64,000 bases of DNA from APNM01 sp040361335 (GCF_040361335.1 NZ_APNM01000004.1:1-64000); one strand, 5' to 3'; shown: positions 16,908 to 28,048, counted from the first letter of the stretch. Numbers and translations are program-made. Notes: generated from the sequence alone by a model not told the origin.

Positions 16908-19295
16908 TTGCAACAGCGTCAAGTATCCGGGGATCAGGTCGTCTGGTTCAGCGAACTGGGCATGGGCGATGTCGACCGGGTGGGCGGCAAGAACGCCTCG
17001 CTCGGCGAGATGATCAGCCATTTGCACGAGGCCGGCGTCAACGTGCCCGACGGGTTCGCGACCACCGCGGAAGCCTACCGGCAGTTCCTGGCGCATGACA
17101 AGCTGGACGAGCGCATCAACGCCGCGCTCGACGCCCTGGACGTGGACGACGTGGACGCGCTCGCCGAGACCGGCGCGAAGATCCGCGAGTGGGTGCTCGA
17201 GCATCCCTTCCCGCCGGAACTGGAGCAGCAGATCCGGGACGCCTACGCCACCCTGTGCGAAGGTCACGACGGCCTGTCGGTCGCGGTCCGCTCCTCCGCC
17301 ACCGCCGAGGACCTGCCGGACGCCTCCTTCGCCGGCCAGCAGGAGACCTTCCTGAACGTCCGCGGCCTGGACAACGTGATGCTGGCGATCAAGGACGTGT
17401 TCGCCTCGCTGTTCAACGACCGCGCCATCTCCTACCGCGTGCACAAGGGCTTCGAGCACAGCCAGGTGGCCCTGTCGGCCGGCATCCAGCGCATGGTCCG
17501 CTCCGACACCGGCGCCTCGGGCGTGATGTTCTCCATCGACACCGAGTCCGGCTTCGACAAGGTGGTGTTCATCACCAGTTCCTACGGCCTGGGCGAAGCC
17601 GTGGTCCAGGGCGCGGTCAATCCGGACGAGTACTACGTCTACAAGCCCAACCTGGAGGCCGGCCGCCCCGCCCTGCTCCGCCGCATCCTCGGCGGCAAGG
17701 CGGTGAAGATGGTCTACACCGACGCCACCGACCACGGCAAGACCACCGAGTTCGTGGACGTATCGGAAGCCGACCGCCAGCAGTTCTCGATCAACGACGC
17801 CGACGCCGAGGCCCTGGCGAAACAGGCCCTGATCATCGAAAAGCACTACGGCCGTCCCATGGATATCGAATGGGGCAAGGACGGCGAGACCGGCGATCTC
17901 TACATCCTCCAGGCGCGCCCGGAGACGGTGCAGAGCCAGAACAAGACCAACCGGCTGGAGACCTACCAGCTCAAGAAGCGAGGCCGGGTCCTCAGCGAGG
18001 GCCGATCCATCGGCCAGCGCATCGGCGCCGGCAAGGTGCGCAACGTGAGCAGCATCAAGGAGATGAACCGGGTGCAGCCGGGCGACGTGCTGGTCACCGA
18101 CATGACCGATCCCGACTGGGAGCCGGTGATGAAGCGCGCCTCCGCGATCGTCACCAACCGCGGCGGCCGCACCTGCCACGCCGCCATCATCGCCCGCGAG
18201 CTCGGCATTCCGGCGGTGGTGGGCACCGGCGACGGCACCGAGACCCTGGCCGACGGCGCGCCGGTGACGGTGTCCTGCGCCGAGGGCGACACCGGCTACG
18301 TCTACGAGGGCGAGCTCGACTTCGCGGTCAACGAGGTCGAGATGGACAAGATGCCCGAGATCCCGGTCAAGATCATGATGAACGTGGGCAACCCGGACCG
18401 GGCCTTCGCCTTCGCCTCGACCCCCAACCGCGGCGTGGGGCTGGCACGCCTGGAATTCGTGATCAACCGCATGATCGGCGTGCACCCGCGGGCCCTGCTG
18501 GAGTTCGACCGGCAGCCGCCGGACCTGCAGAAGACCATCCGCGCCCACATCGCCGGCTACGCCGACCCGGTGGCGTTCTATGTCGACCGGCTCGCCGAGG
18601 GCATCTCCACCATCGCCGCCGCCTTCCACCCGGAACCGGTGATCGTGCGCCTGTCGGACTTCAAGTCCAACGAGTATGCCAACCTCATCGGCGGCGCCCA
18701 GTACGAGCCGGACGAGGAGAACCCCATGCTCGGCTGGCGCGGCGCCTCGCGCTACGTCTCCGAGGACTTCCGCGCCTGCTTCGAGCTGGAACTGGCCGCG
18801 GTCAAGCGGGTACGCAACGACATGGGCCTGGACAACGTCCAGGTCATGATCCCGTTCGTGCGCACCGTGGACGAGGCCCGCGGCGTCAGCGAGATCCTCG
18901 CCGAGCACGGCCTGGAGCGCGGCAAGGACGGCCTCAAGCTGATCATGATGTGCGAGCTGCCCTCGAACGCCCTGCTGGCCGACCGGTTCCTGGAGTACTT
19001 CGACGGCTTCTCCATCGGCTCCAACGACATGACCCAGCTCACCCTGGGCCTGGACCGGGACTCCGGCCTGATCTCGCACCTGTTCGACGAACGCAACGAG
19101 GCGGTCAAGGCGATGCTGGAGATGGCGATCGCCGCCTGCCGGCGCGCGGACAAGTACATCGGCATCTGCGGCCAGGGGCCGTCCGACTATCCGGACCTGG
19201 CCCGCTGGCTGCTGGATCAGGGCATCGAGAGCATGTCGCTGAACCCGGACACCGTGGTCGAGACCTGGCTGTACCTGGCGGAAGAGCACAGCTAG
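16908..19295 (+). CDS. ppsA: phosphoenolpyruvate synthase
   Basis: PpsA converts pyruvate, ATP and water to PEP, AMP and phosphate, the first gluconeogenic step from pyruvate. The protein of about 795 residues has the N-terminal ATP-grasp part (VGGKNASLGEMI, SSATAEDLPDASFAGQQET), the phosphohistidine domain GGRTCHAAIIARELGIPAVV and the C-terminal PEP/pyruvate barrel ending with YIGICGQGPSDYPD. A TTG at 16908 with GGAG eight bases upstream is the likely start; a GTG nine bases earlier lacks a ribosome site. Regulation by the divergent ppsR product is expected. A paired inverted repeat follows the gene. Confidence 0.95.
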   Translation: MQQRQVSGDQVVWFSELGMGDVDRVGGKNASLGEMISHLHEAGVNVPDGFATTAEAYRQFLAHDKLDERINAALDALDVDDVDALAETGAKIREWVLEHPFPPELEQQIRDAYATLCEGHDGLSVAVRSSATAEDLPDASFAGQQETFLNVRGLDNVMLAIKDVFASLFNDRAISYRVHKGFEHSQVALSAGIQRMVRSDTGASGVMFSIDTESGFDKVVFITSSYGLGEAVVQGAVNPDEYYVYKPNLEAGRPALLRRILGGKAVKMVYTDATDHGKTTEFVDVSEADRQQFSINDADAEALAKQALIIEKHYGRPMDIEWGKDGETGDLYILQARPETVQSQNKTNRLETYQLKKRGRVLSEGRSIGQRIGAGKVRNVSSIKEMNRVQPGDVLVTDMTDPDWEPVMKRASAIVTNRGGRTCHAAIIARELGIPAVVGTGDGTETLADGAPVTVSCAEGDTGYVYEGELDFAVNEVEMDKMPEIPVKIMMNVGNPDRAFAFASTPNRGVGLARLEFVINRMIGVHPRALLEFDRQPPDLQKTIRAHIAGYADPVAFYVDRLAEGISTIAAAFHPEPVIVRLSDFKSNEYANLIGGAQYEPDEENPMLGWRGASRYVSEDFRACFELELAAVKRVRNDMGLDNVQVMIPFVRTVDEARGVSEILAEHGLERGKDGLKLIMMCELPSNALLADRFLEYFDGFSIGSNDMTQLTLGLDRDSGLISHLFDERNEAVKAMLEMAIAACRRADKYIGICGQGPSDYPDLARWLLDQGIESMSLNPDTVVETWLYLAEEHS

Positions 19296-19348
19296 GTCCC
19301 GTGTCCGGTCCGGCCGAGTCCAAGGCATCGCTTGTGGGGTTTGCTAAC

Positions 19349-19503
19349 AATCCACAGATTTCACGGATGACACGGATCAAGACCTTTTCGGGTTGACCTG
19401 TTCAGATCCGCGGATTGTCAAAAGGCGTGCAGGCCGGGGTTATCGCGAACGGCCGGCCCGACCTCGATACCGAATCTGCGGACTCTGCGGAATCCGTGGA
19501 TTC
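19349..19503. repeat. dispersed inverted-arm repeat (CACAGATT/CACGGAT family) after ppsA
   Basis: The left arm at 19349-19380 (AATCCACAGATTTCACGGAT...) and the right arm at 19472-19503 (ending ...GGAATCCGTGGATT) are imperfect reverse complements. A related fragment, GATCCGCGGATTGTC, lies between them. The arms would fold into a long hairpin of about 155 bases 3' of ppsA. The same family recurs at 21269-21346. Confidence 0.7.
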
Positions 19504-19535
19504 ATACGAATGACCGCGATCTCACGGAGGCTGCC

Positions 19536-20348
19536 ATGAGCGAACTGCCGCTGATCCTGGACGCCGACACCCTGGCCGCCCGGCGCGGCGATCCCGGCCT
19601 GCGCATCGTGGCCGTGGACGCCCCGGCGGATTTCCGGGCGGCCCATATTCCCGGTGCCGTGCGCGTGGGCTACGACGAGATCACCCGCGACGCGCCGCCG
19701 GTCAAGGGGCTGGTTCCCGACCCCGACGCCCTGGCCGCGGTCTTCTCGCGCCTGGGCCTGCATCCCGACGACCACGTCGTGGCCTACGACCGCAGCGGCG
19801 GCGGTGCCGCCGGACGTTTGCTGTTCACCCTGGACGCCGCCGGTCACGCCGGCGGGCTGTCGCTCCTGGACGGCGGCCTGCAGGCCTGGGTGGCGGGCGG
19901 TCACGAGACCGAGTCGGGGACGGTCGAGCCCGACGCCACCGACTATGCCGTGCGACCACGGAGCGACTGCATCGCCGACCACGACTATATCGCGGGGCAT
20001 CTCGACGACACGGGAGTGAAGCTGCTGGACACCCGCAGCGCGCCGGAATACGCCGGTGCCGACGTGCGTGCCGCCCGCGGCGGCCACATCCCGGGCGCCG
20101 CACACCTGGAATGGACCGAGCTCAAGGACGATCGCGACCGGCTCCGCCCCCGGCACGAACTGCTGCAACGGCTCGCCGAGCGCGGCATCCTGCCCGACGA
20201 CGAGGTGGTGGTGTACTGCCACAGCCACCACCGCTCCGCCCATACCTACGTGGCCCTCAAGGCCCTGGGCTTCGAGCGTGTGCGCGGCTATCCGGGTGCC
20301 TGGTCGGATTGGGGCAACCGTACCGACACGCCCGTCGAAGAGACGTGA
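19536..20348 (+). CDS. thiosulfate/3-mercaptopyruvate sulfurtransferase (tandem rhodanese)
   Basis: This 270-residue protein consists of two rhodanese domains. The N-terminal one (about 5-125) has no catalytic cysteine. The C-terminal one has VVVYCHSHHRSAH with Cys228 as the sulfur-carrying residue, in a six-residue active loop C-H-S-H-H-R. Such enzymes move sulfane sulfur from thiosulfate or mercaptopyruvate to cyanide or thiols. The loop differs from the CG[ST]G-type of typical mercaptopyruvate enzymes, so the donor is uncertain. The ATG follows ACGGAGGCTGCC. Confidence 0.85.
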   Translation: MSELPLILDADTLAARRGDPGLRIVAVDAPADFRAAHIPGAVRVGYDEITRDAPPVKGLVPDPDALAAVFSRLGLHPDDHVVAYDRSGGGAAGRLLFTLDAAGHAGGLSLLDGGLQAWVAGGHETESGTVEPDATDYAVRPRSDCIADHDYIAGHLDDTGVKLLDTRSAPEYAGADVRAARGGHIPGAAHLEWTELKDDRDRLRPRHELLQRLAERGILPDDEVVVYCHSHHRSAHTYVALKALGFERVRGYPGAWSDWGNRTDTPVEET

Positions 20349-20392
20349 TCCGTAATTCGTGGCCGGTGATTCGCAAGCGCCAATCACGGATC
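20345..20392. repeat. small inverted repeat overlapping the sulfurtransferase stop codon
   Basis: GTGATCCGTAATT near 20345 and AATCACGGATCG ending near 20392 are imperfect reverse complements. Between them lies GTGATTCG, another variant of the same unit. The left arm supplies the stop codon region of the sulfurtransferase gene. It resembles the other dispersed intergenic hairpins of this window. Confidence 0.45.
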
Positions 20393-20409
20393 GACGATAA
20401 CCGATCGCC

Positions 20410-21267
20410 ATGACACACGACCTGAAAGGCGGCGCCGCCTTCGCGGTCGCCGCGGCGGCCGCGTTCGCCGCCATGGGCGCGATGATCAAGTTCGCCGCGG
20501 CCGATCTGCCGAACACCGTCGTCGTGTTCCTGCGCAACGGCTTCGGGCTGCTGATGCTGGCCCCCTGGCTGCTGCGCCCCGGACTGCGCGGGCTCGCCAC
20601 CCGGCGGCCCCTGGCGCATCTGCTGCGGGCGGCGGTGGGGCTGTCGGCGATGTACTGCTTCTTCTACGCGATCGCCCACCTGCACCTGGCGAACGCGGTG
20701 CTGTTCAACTACAGCCAGCCGCTGTTCATCCCGTTCATCGCCTGGCTCTGGCTCAGCGAGAAACCGCCGGCGCGGCTGTTCCCGGCGGTGGCCATCGGCT
20801 TCGCCGGCGTGGCCCTGATCCTCAAGCCGGACACCGGCCTGGTCTCGCCGGCGGGCTTGGTGGGGCTGGCCTCGGGCCTGCTGGCGGCCACCGCCATGGT
20901 CGCGATCCGGCGCATGGCCGACACCGAGCCCACCACGCGGATCGTGTTCTATTTCACGGTGTTCGGCACCCTGATCTCCGCCGCGCCCGCGGCCGTTACC
21001 TGGCAATGGCCGGGGCGCGATGCGTGGCTGGCCATGGCCGCGGCCGGCGCCTTCGCCACCGCGGGCCAGCTCCTGCTCACGCGCGCCTACACCCTGGCAC
21101 CCGCGGCCCACGTGGGCTCGCTGATCTACGCCGCGGTGGTGTTCGCCGCCGGCTTCGGCTGGCTGTTCTGGGGCGAGGTACCGGACGCCCTGGACGCCCT
21201 CGGCACGGCCCTGGTCATCCTGGCGGGCGTGATCGTGGTGTTCGCCCGCAGGCGACAAGACAAGTAA
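20410..21267 (+). CDS. EamA/DMT-superfamily transporter
   Basis: The 285-residue protein has about ten hydrophobic segments arranged as two EamA repeats, the first with AAMGAMIKFAAADLP and the second beginning around GLASGLLAATAMVAIRRM. Members of the drug/metabolite superfamily export amino acids, nucleotides or other small metabolites. No substrate can be assigned. The ATG lacks a strong ribosome site. A hairpin repeat follows two bases after the stop and separates it from the convergent EAL gene. Confidence 0.85.
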   Translation: MTHDLKGGAAFAVAAAAAFAAMGAMIKFAAADLPNTVVVFLRNGFGLLMLAPWLLRPGLRGLATRRPLAHLLRAAVGLSAMYCFFYAIAHLHLANAVLFNYSQPLFIPFIAWLWLSEKPPARLFPAVAIGFAGVALILKPDTGLVSPAGLVGLASGLLAATAMVAIRRMADTEPTTRIVFYFTVFGTLISAAPAAVTWQWPGRDAWLAMAAAGAFATAGQLLLTRAYTLAPAAHVGSLIYAAVVFAAGFGWLFWGEVPDALDALGTALVILAGVIVVFARRRQDK

Positions 21268-21268
21268 A

Positions 21269-21346
21269 TAATCCGCAGATTACGCAGATGAACACAGATT
21301 AAGGACTTTCAAACCAATATCTGCGAAATCCGTGTAATCCGTGGAT
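21269..21346. repeat. dispersed inverted-arm repeat (CGCAGATT family)
   Basis: The left arm at 21269-21302 (AATCCGCAGATTACGCAGAT...) and the right arm at 21318-21346 (ATCTGCGAAATCCGTGTAAT...) can pair to form one hairpin with a short loop. It lies between the convergent transporter and EAL genes and may act as a shared 3' end. Confidence 0.7.
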
Positions 21347-21355
21347 CGCGCCTGC

Positions 21356-23032
21356 TCAGCCGGCCCAGCCCGGCGAGCCGGAGCCGTCGGGTGACGGTTC
21401 GGCGTGCCAGCCGCCGTGCCATTCCTCCAGCCAGCCCGGGAGCTGGTCGATGGTGAGGGTGCGGCTGACGTAGTGCCCCTGGATGCAGTCGCAGCCCATC
21501 TCGGCCAGCTTCTGCTCCTGATTCTCGTCCTCGACCCCCTCGCCGACCACCTTGAGGCCCAGGGCATGCCCCATGTCGATGGCCGCGCGAACGATCGCGA
21601 GGTCGGCGTCCGACTGCAGCATGTCGTGCACGAAACCGCGGTCGATCTTGATCTCGGAGATCGGCAGGCGCTTGAGATGCGACAACTGCGAATAACCGGT
21701 ACCGAAGTCGTCCAGAGCGATGCGCACGCCCATGTCGCCGATGCGGGCCACGATATCGTGGGCGCGCCGCCGGTCGGCCATGAGGGTGTCCTCGTTGATC
21801 TCGAGCATCAGGCTGTCGGCCGGCACCTCCGTCGCCGCCAGCAACCCGGCGAGCATGTCCGGGAACTCCGGGTCCAGCAGCGAGCGCTCGGAGACATTCA
21901 CCGAAACGCGCAGCGGCCAGCCCGCCTGGCGCAACTGACGGGCCTCCTCGAGCGCCCGCTGCAGCACCCAGCGCGACACCTCCAGGATCAGGCCGCTGCG
22001 CTCGGCGCGCGGGATGAACTCCTGGGGCAGGATCATGCCGCGCCGCGGATGCTCCCAGCGGACCAGGGCCTCCGCGCCGATCACCCGGTCGCCGGCGCAT
22101 TCCACCACCGGCTGGTAATGCAGACCGAGCTGACCCTGCTGGAGGGCCGTCTGCAACTCGGCGGTCAGGCTCACCGTCTCGGGATCGGCGCGCCGGTCGC
22201 GCGCGCGGTAGAGCACGAACAGCCCGCCCTTGCTCTTGGCCTGATGCATGGCGCTGTCGGCGCAGTTCATCAGGGTGTCGCCGTCCACGGCATCGTCCGG
22301 GCACACGGCGCCGCCGCTGCTCGCCTGCAGGTTCAGGGTCAGGTTCTCCAGGGCGCAGGGCGGTTCCAGGCCCTTGCTGATGCGCCGCGCGGTGCGCACC
22401 AGATCCTCGCGTCCCTCGACCCGCGGCAGCAGCACGGCGAAGGTATCGCCGAACAACCGCGCCACGGTGCTGGACTCCGGCACGGCGGACCGCAGCCGGC
22501 GGGCCACGCTCTTGAGCACGCGGTCGCCGTTATGCTGGCCGAGGGCGTCGTTGACCTCCTTGAAACCATCCAGGTTGAGCACGACCACGCCCACGCGGGC
22601 CTGCTCGCGGTGGGACTGCTCGATGGCCTGCTCCAGACGGTCCAGGAACAGGCCGCGATTGGGCAGCTCGGTCAGCGGATCGTGGGTGTTCTGGCGGTCG
22701 GCCGCGACTTCCAACGCCGCGTTGCGCGCGCGCAGATTCTCGGTGGCGTCCAGCACCATGGCGCCCGCCTCGTGGGCCAGCAGGACGCTGACGTACTGCC
22801 CCCAGAACGCGAACGCGAAGGGCATGAGGTCGAGCAGCCACAGGGACGCATTCGAGCGCTGGGCGTCGAGCAGGGCCTGGAGGCCGATCTCGCCGCTCTG
22901 CAGCCAGGCGGTGATGCCCGTGGCCACGAACACCGCGGCCAGGGCGATGGCCATGCCCACGTACGCGTGGCGCGTCGCGCGCGAGCGCAGCAGGCGGACC
23001 TGGGTGGCGAAAAGATTGAGACGCTGGGACAT
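21356..23032 (-). CDS. membrane GGDEF-EAL protein, likely c-di-GMP phosphodiesterase
   Basis: The 558-residue protein has two membrane segments near residues 24-42 and 70-90, then a GGDEF domain and an EAL domain. The GGDEF signature is degenerate (RLFGDTFAV), so cyclase activity is unlikely. The EAL domain keeps its catalytic and metal residues: GAEALVRW, NVSERSL, LEINED, DDFGTGYSQL, KIDRGFV and GEGVED. It should therefore hydrolyse c-di-GMP, with the GGDEF domain possibly sensing GTP. The ATG at 23032 has an AGGCGAG site seven bases upstream; longer starts add a charged leader. Confidence 0.88.
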   Translation of the reverse strand: MSQRLNLFATQVRLLRSRATRHAYVGMAIALAAVFVATGITAWLQSGEIGLQALLDAQRSNASLWLLDLMPFAFAFWGQYVSVLLAHEAGAMVLDATENLRARNAALEVAADRQNTHDPLTELPNRGLFLDRLEQAIEQSHREQARVGVVVLNLDGFKEVNDALGQHNGDRVLKSVARRLRSAVPESSTVARLFGDTFAVLLPRVEGREDLVRTARRISKGLEPPCALENLTLNLQASSGGAVCPDDAVDGDTLMNCADSAMHQAKSKGGLFVLYRARDRRADPETVSLTAELQTALQQGQLGLHYQPVVECAGDRVIGAEALVRWEHPRRGMILPQEFIPRAERSGLILEVSRWVLQRALEEARQLRQAGWPLRVSVNVSERSLLDPEFPDMLAGLLAATEVPADSLMLEINEDTLMADRRRAHDIVARIGDMGVRIALDDFGTGYSQLSHLKRLPISEIKIDRGFVHDMLQSDADLAIVRAAIDMGHALGLKVVGEGVEDENQEQKLAEMGCDCIQGHYVSRTLTIDQLPGWLEEWHGGWHAEPSPDGSGSPGWAG

Positions 23033-23143
23033 GGGCAACTCGCCTCGCATCGCGCGGATGCGGATAACCGGATTCGTTAGGGACGATATCGGCTGTCTTT
23101 CCCCACAGTTTACGGCCATGATGCCGCATGTGGCGCGGCGTCG

Positions 23144-23938
23144 CTATGCCGCGGATTCGTCCTCCGGCGCGCGCAGGGGCGTCATCGGCAGCACCTGGTC
23201 GGTCAGGGCCCCGACGAGGGCGTCGTAGGCCGCCACCGCCGCCGCCCGCGGCCCGCGCAGGCCCAGCTCGATCACGCGGCGGCCCGAGGCGTTCGGCAGG
23301 CAGGCCAGTCGCACCGACGGATGCGCGGCCATGATCGCCTCCATGAGATCGATCAGTTCGCTCTCGGGTGTGTCCCGGACCTCGATCAGATACTCCACCG
23401 GCGGATCCGGGTTGTGCATCTCGGCATAGCGCCGGTCCAGGACCCATTCCACCATCGGCCAGGCCATGCTCGGGAAGCCCGGCACGAAGTGGTGGTGGCG
23501 CAGGGAGAAGCCGGGCACGCCGTTGACCGGGTTGGGTATCGGCTCGGCGCCGACCGGCCACTCCACCATGCGGATACGATGCGGGTAGAGGCGATCGCCG
23601 AAACGTTCCTCCAGCACCGCCCGGCCCTCCGGATGGATCGCCAGCTCCAGGCCGGCCGCCGCCGCCGCGCACTGCCGTGTGCGGTCGTCGGGCGTGGCCC
23701 CGATGCCACCGAACGAGAACACGATGTCGTCGTCGGCCAGCGTGCGCGCGAGCACCGCCCGGAGGCGGGCGGCGTCGTCACCCACGTACTGCGCCCAGGA
23801 CAATTCCAATCCGCGCGCCGCGAGCAGCTCGATCAGCTTGGGCAGATGCTTGTCCACCCGCTTGCCGGTGAGCAGCTCGTCGCCGACGAGCAGCGCGCCG
23901 ATGGCGCGCCGCTCGCTGTCCCCTGTTTCGTGTTTCAT
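23144..23938 (-). CDS. molybdopterin-binding (CinA N-terminal/MoCF) domain protein
   Basis: The 264-residue protein shows the MoCF-biosynthesis fold: GALLVGDELLTGKRVDKHLP at the start and FSFGGIGATPDDRTRQ about 70 residues later. Stand-alone proteins of this kind are annotated as competence/damage-inducible CinA-like or nicotinamide-nucleotide-related; the activity here is not known. It lacks the CinA amidase domain. The ATG at 23938 lies inside a GTTTCGTGTTTC repeat arm, which also covers the ribosome-binding region. Confidence 0.8.
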   Translation of the reverse strand: MKHETGDSERRAIGALLVGDELLTGKRVDKHLPKLIELLAARGLELSWAQYVGDDAARLRAVLARTLADDDIVFSFGGIGATPDDRTRQCAAAAAGLELAIHPEGRAVLEERFGDRLYPHRIRMVEWPVGAEPIPNPVNGVPGFSLRHHHFVPGFPSMAWPMVEWVLDRRYAEMHNPDPPVEYLIEVRDTPESELIDLMEAIMAAHPSVRLACLPNASGRRVIELGLRGPRAAAVAAYDALVGALTDQVLPMTPLRAPEDESAA

Positions 23939-23989
23939 GTTCTCCGAGGCGCACATACCGAACCTTTATCCGGGCACGAAACACGAAAC
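23925..23989. repeat. inverted repeat over the start of the MoCF-domain gene
   Basis: GTTTCGTGTTTC at 23925-23936 and its exact complement GAAACACGAAAC at 23978-23989 flank a 41-base spacer. One arm lies in the first codons and start region of the minus-strand gene. In the transcript the arms could form a hairpin covering the ribosome site. Confidence 0.55.
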
Positions 23990-24003
23990 CCCGAATAGCG
24001 CCG

Positions 24004-25773
<1,770 letters not shown>

Positions 25774-25911
25774 GCCTGCTGTCTCCTTCTGTCTTGTGCG
25801 GGCGCGCTACCGGCCGGGGGGACGGCCGTGCGCGGATTCGAAATGGATCGCCCGGATTGTACCACCGGCCCCGGCGCGCTCGCGCCGCGGCGGCCGCCGT
25901 CCGGACGACAC

Positions 25912-25936
25912 AAAAAACCCGGCCGCCGGGGCCGGG
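25912..25936 (-). terminator. rho-independent terminator after grxD
   Basis: CCCGGCC at 25918-25924 pairs with GGCCGGG at 25930-25936. Read on the minus strand the stem is followed by six T residues (complement of 25912-25917). It lies 25 bases past the grxD stop and separates it from the downstream icd gene. Confidence 0.85.
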
Positions 25937-25961
25937 TCGGGAACGGGGGGCGGTCGGCGCA

Positions 25962-26288
25962 TCAGCGCGCCGCCGCTTCCTTGAGCATCTTCTCCAGTTC
26001 GCCGGACTGGAACAGGTCGATGATGATGTCGGACCCGCCCACCAGCTCGCCGTTCACGTAGAGCTGCGGGATCGTCGGCCAGTTCGAATAGAGCTTCACG
26101 CCCTGGCGGTAGACCTCCTCGTCGTCGAAGACGTTCACGGACTTGAACTCCACGCCGCAGGCCTTGATCGCCTCGGCGGCGCGCGCGGAAAAGCCGCACT
26201 GCGGGAAGTCCGGCGTGCCCTTCATGTACAGGATCACGGGGTTGGACTCGACTTCGTTCTTGATGATCTCGAGGGCCTTGGCACTCAT
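25962..26288 (-). CDS. grxD: monothiol glutaredoxin Grx4
   Basis: This 108-residue protein carries the CGFS active site at residues 31-34 and the glutathione-binding WPTIPQLYVNGELVGGSDI segment. Such proteins carry [2Fe-2S] clusters between partners such as BolA and cluster assembly factors. The length matches E. coli GrxD. It is a single gene with its own terminator. Confidence 0.96.
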   Translation of the reverse strand: MSAKALEIIKNEVESNPVILYMKGTPDFPQCGFSARAAEAIKACGVEFKSVNVFDDEEVYRQGVKLYSNWPTIPQLYVNGELVGGSDIIIDLFQSGELEKMLKEAAAR

Positions 26289-26321
26289 AGCGCTATCTGT
26301 CTCTCGGCGGAAAACCGGTCC

Positions 26322-27929
26322 CTATTCTACACCCGCAGTCGAGTCCGCCGAATTACCGGCCTCCGCCGGCTCGCCCCAGCCGCCGCCACCGGGCGACACC
26401 AGCGACAGCCGGTCGCCCGGCGCCACCCGTCCGGTGCATTTCGGCGGCAGGGGCTCGCCGTTCAGACGATTCTCGCCGGGCGCGCCGCCGGCGCCGCCGC
26501 GCAGCCCCCAGGGCGCGTGCCGGCGGCGCTCGGTGAGCAGGGTATAGCGCGCCGGGCCCAGGAACTCCAGCTCGCGCACGATGCCGTCGCCGCCCGGATG
26601 CCGGCCGGCACCGCCGCTGCCGCGGCGCAGGGCGTAGCGCCGCACGCGCAGCGGGTAATGCCCTTCCAGCACCTCGATCGGCGTGTTCAGGGTATTGGTC
26701 ATGTGCGCCTGCACGGCGCTGGCGCCGGGGTGCGACGGCCCGCCGCCGAGACCGCCGCCCATGGTCTCGTAATAGTCCCAGGGGGCGTCACCCTCGTGCC
26801 AGCCCAGCGCCAGGTTGTTCATGCCGCCGTGGCTGGCCGCCGGGATCACGTCCGGCAGGGCCTGCGCCAACGCGCCCAGGACCGCGTCCACGACCCGCAT
26901 GCTGGTCTCGACGTTGCCGGCGGCCACCGCCGCGGGCCGGCGGGCGTTGAGCAGGCAGCCCTCGGGTGCCGACAACGCGATGTCGCGGAACGTGCCGACG
27001 CAACCGGGCACCGCATCCGGCATCAGGCAGCGGAAGGCGTAGAGCACGCCGGCCGCGGTCACCGACAACGGGCAATTGACGTTGCCGTCGACCTGGGGGG
27101 CGCTGCCGTCGAAGTCCACCCGCATGCGGCCGCCGTCGGCCGTGATCCGGCAGGCGATGGCGAGATCCTCCGCGCCCTGGCCGTCACCGTCCATCACGTC
27201 CGTGAACCGGTATTCACCGTCCGGTATGCGACGCAGGGCGGACGCGGCCATGCGCCGGGCGTAGTCGTTGTAGGCCGACAGGCGATCGAGGAACCCCCGC
27301 GTGCCGAGCCGTTCGATCAGCGCCCCCAGCCGCGTCAGCGCCACCCGGTTGGCCGCGATCTGGGCGGAGAAATCGCCGCGCGAGACATGCGGGTTGCGCA
27401 TGGGCGCCATCAGCCGCTCGAACTCGGCCGTATCGGGCTCGCCGCCACGCAACAGGTAGGTGGGCGGGATTACCAGCCCCTCCTCGTCGAGCCGGCGCGA
27501 CAACGGCATGGAGCCGGGCGACTCGGCGCCGATGTCGGCGTGATGCGCGCGGTTGGCCGCGAAGGCCACCAGTTCGCCGTCCACGAACAGCGGCGCGATC
27601 AGGGTGACGTCGGGCAGGTGCGTCCCGCCCAGGAAGGGGTCGTTGACCACGACCATGTCGCCCGGCGCCCACTCCAGCGAGGCCACGATCCCGCCCATGG
27701 CGTAGGCCATGCTGCCGAGGTGGACCGGGATGTGCGCGGCCTGCGCCGAAAGGCTGCCGGCGGCGTCGAACACGGCGCAGGAGAAGTCCAGGCGGTCGCG
27801 GATATTGGGGGAGAAGGCGGCGCGCTTGAGCACGGCGCCCATCTCCTCGCAGACCGCCTCGATGCGGCTCGCGAAGACGCTCAGCTCGATGGCGCCGTGG
27901 GCGGCGCGTTTTTTTTCGTCGGCGGTCAT
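26322..27929 (-). CDS. hydantoinase B/oxoprolinase family protein
   Basis: The 535-residue protein matches the HyuB half of ATP-dependent oxoprolinases and hydantoinases, with LDFSCAVFDAAGSL, VVVNDPFLGGTHLPD, YNDYARRMAASALRRIPDG and the Gly-rich end (VSPGGGGWGEP). These enzymes normally need a HyuA partner, which is not adjacent here. The ATG at 27929 (MTADEKKRAAHGAIEL) begins the family homology; an upstream start adds 31 unrelated residues. The substrate (oxoproline, hydantoin or similar) is unknown. Confidence 0.9.
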   Translation of the reverse strand: MTADEKKRAAHGAIELSVFASRIEAVCEEMGAVLKRAAFSPNIRDRLDFSCAVFDAAGSLSAQAAHIPVHLGSMAYAMGGIVASLEWAPGDMVVVNDPFLGGTHLPDVTLIAPLFVDGELVAFAANRAHHADIGAESPGSMPLSRRLDEEGLVIPPTYLLRGGEPDTAEFERLMAPMRNPHVSRGDFSAQIAANRVALTRLGALIERLGTRGFLDRLSAYNDYARRMAASALRRIPDGEYRFTDVMDGDGQGAEDLAIACRITADGGRMRVDFDGSAPQVDGNVNCPLSVTAAGVLYAFRCLMPDAVPGCVGTFRDIALSAPEGCLLNARRPAAVAAGNVETSMRVVDAVLGALAQALPDVIPAASHGGMNNLALGWHEGDAPWDYYETMGGGLGGGPSHPGASAVQAHMTNTLNTPIEVLEGHYPLRVRRYALRRGSGGAGRHPGGDGIVRELEFLGPARYTLLTERRRHAPWGLRGGAGGAPGENRLNGEPLPPKCTGRVAPGDRLSLVSPGGGGWGEPAEAGNSADSTAGVE

Positions 27930-28048
27930 GCGATGATTACGGGCTAATCCTGGGATTCCCGGGGCGGCTTTGATTTTTCCGCCGTCCGGCCCCATACAGG
28001 TGTTTGTCAGGTTAGACGACACTCACGCAACCGACAAAGGGGAAAGAC

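Noticed and set aside
16881..19328. An 815-codon open frame opposite ppsA
   Set aside because: It mirrors ppsA in the antisense frame that GC-rich codon use leaves open, has a low-complexity Gly/Val/His/Asp-rich composition and no family motifs. The same holds for the long antisense frames at 61718-63430, 59918-61630, 44441-46351 and 39501-41321.
21356..23032. Active diguanylate cyclase in the GGDEF-EAL protein
   Set aside because: The signature reads LFGDTF instead of GGDEF, so cyclase activity is not expected; only the phosphodiesterase half is intact.
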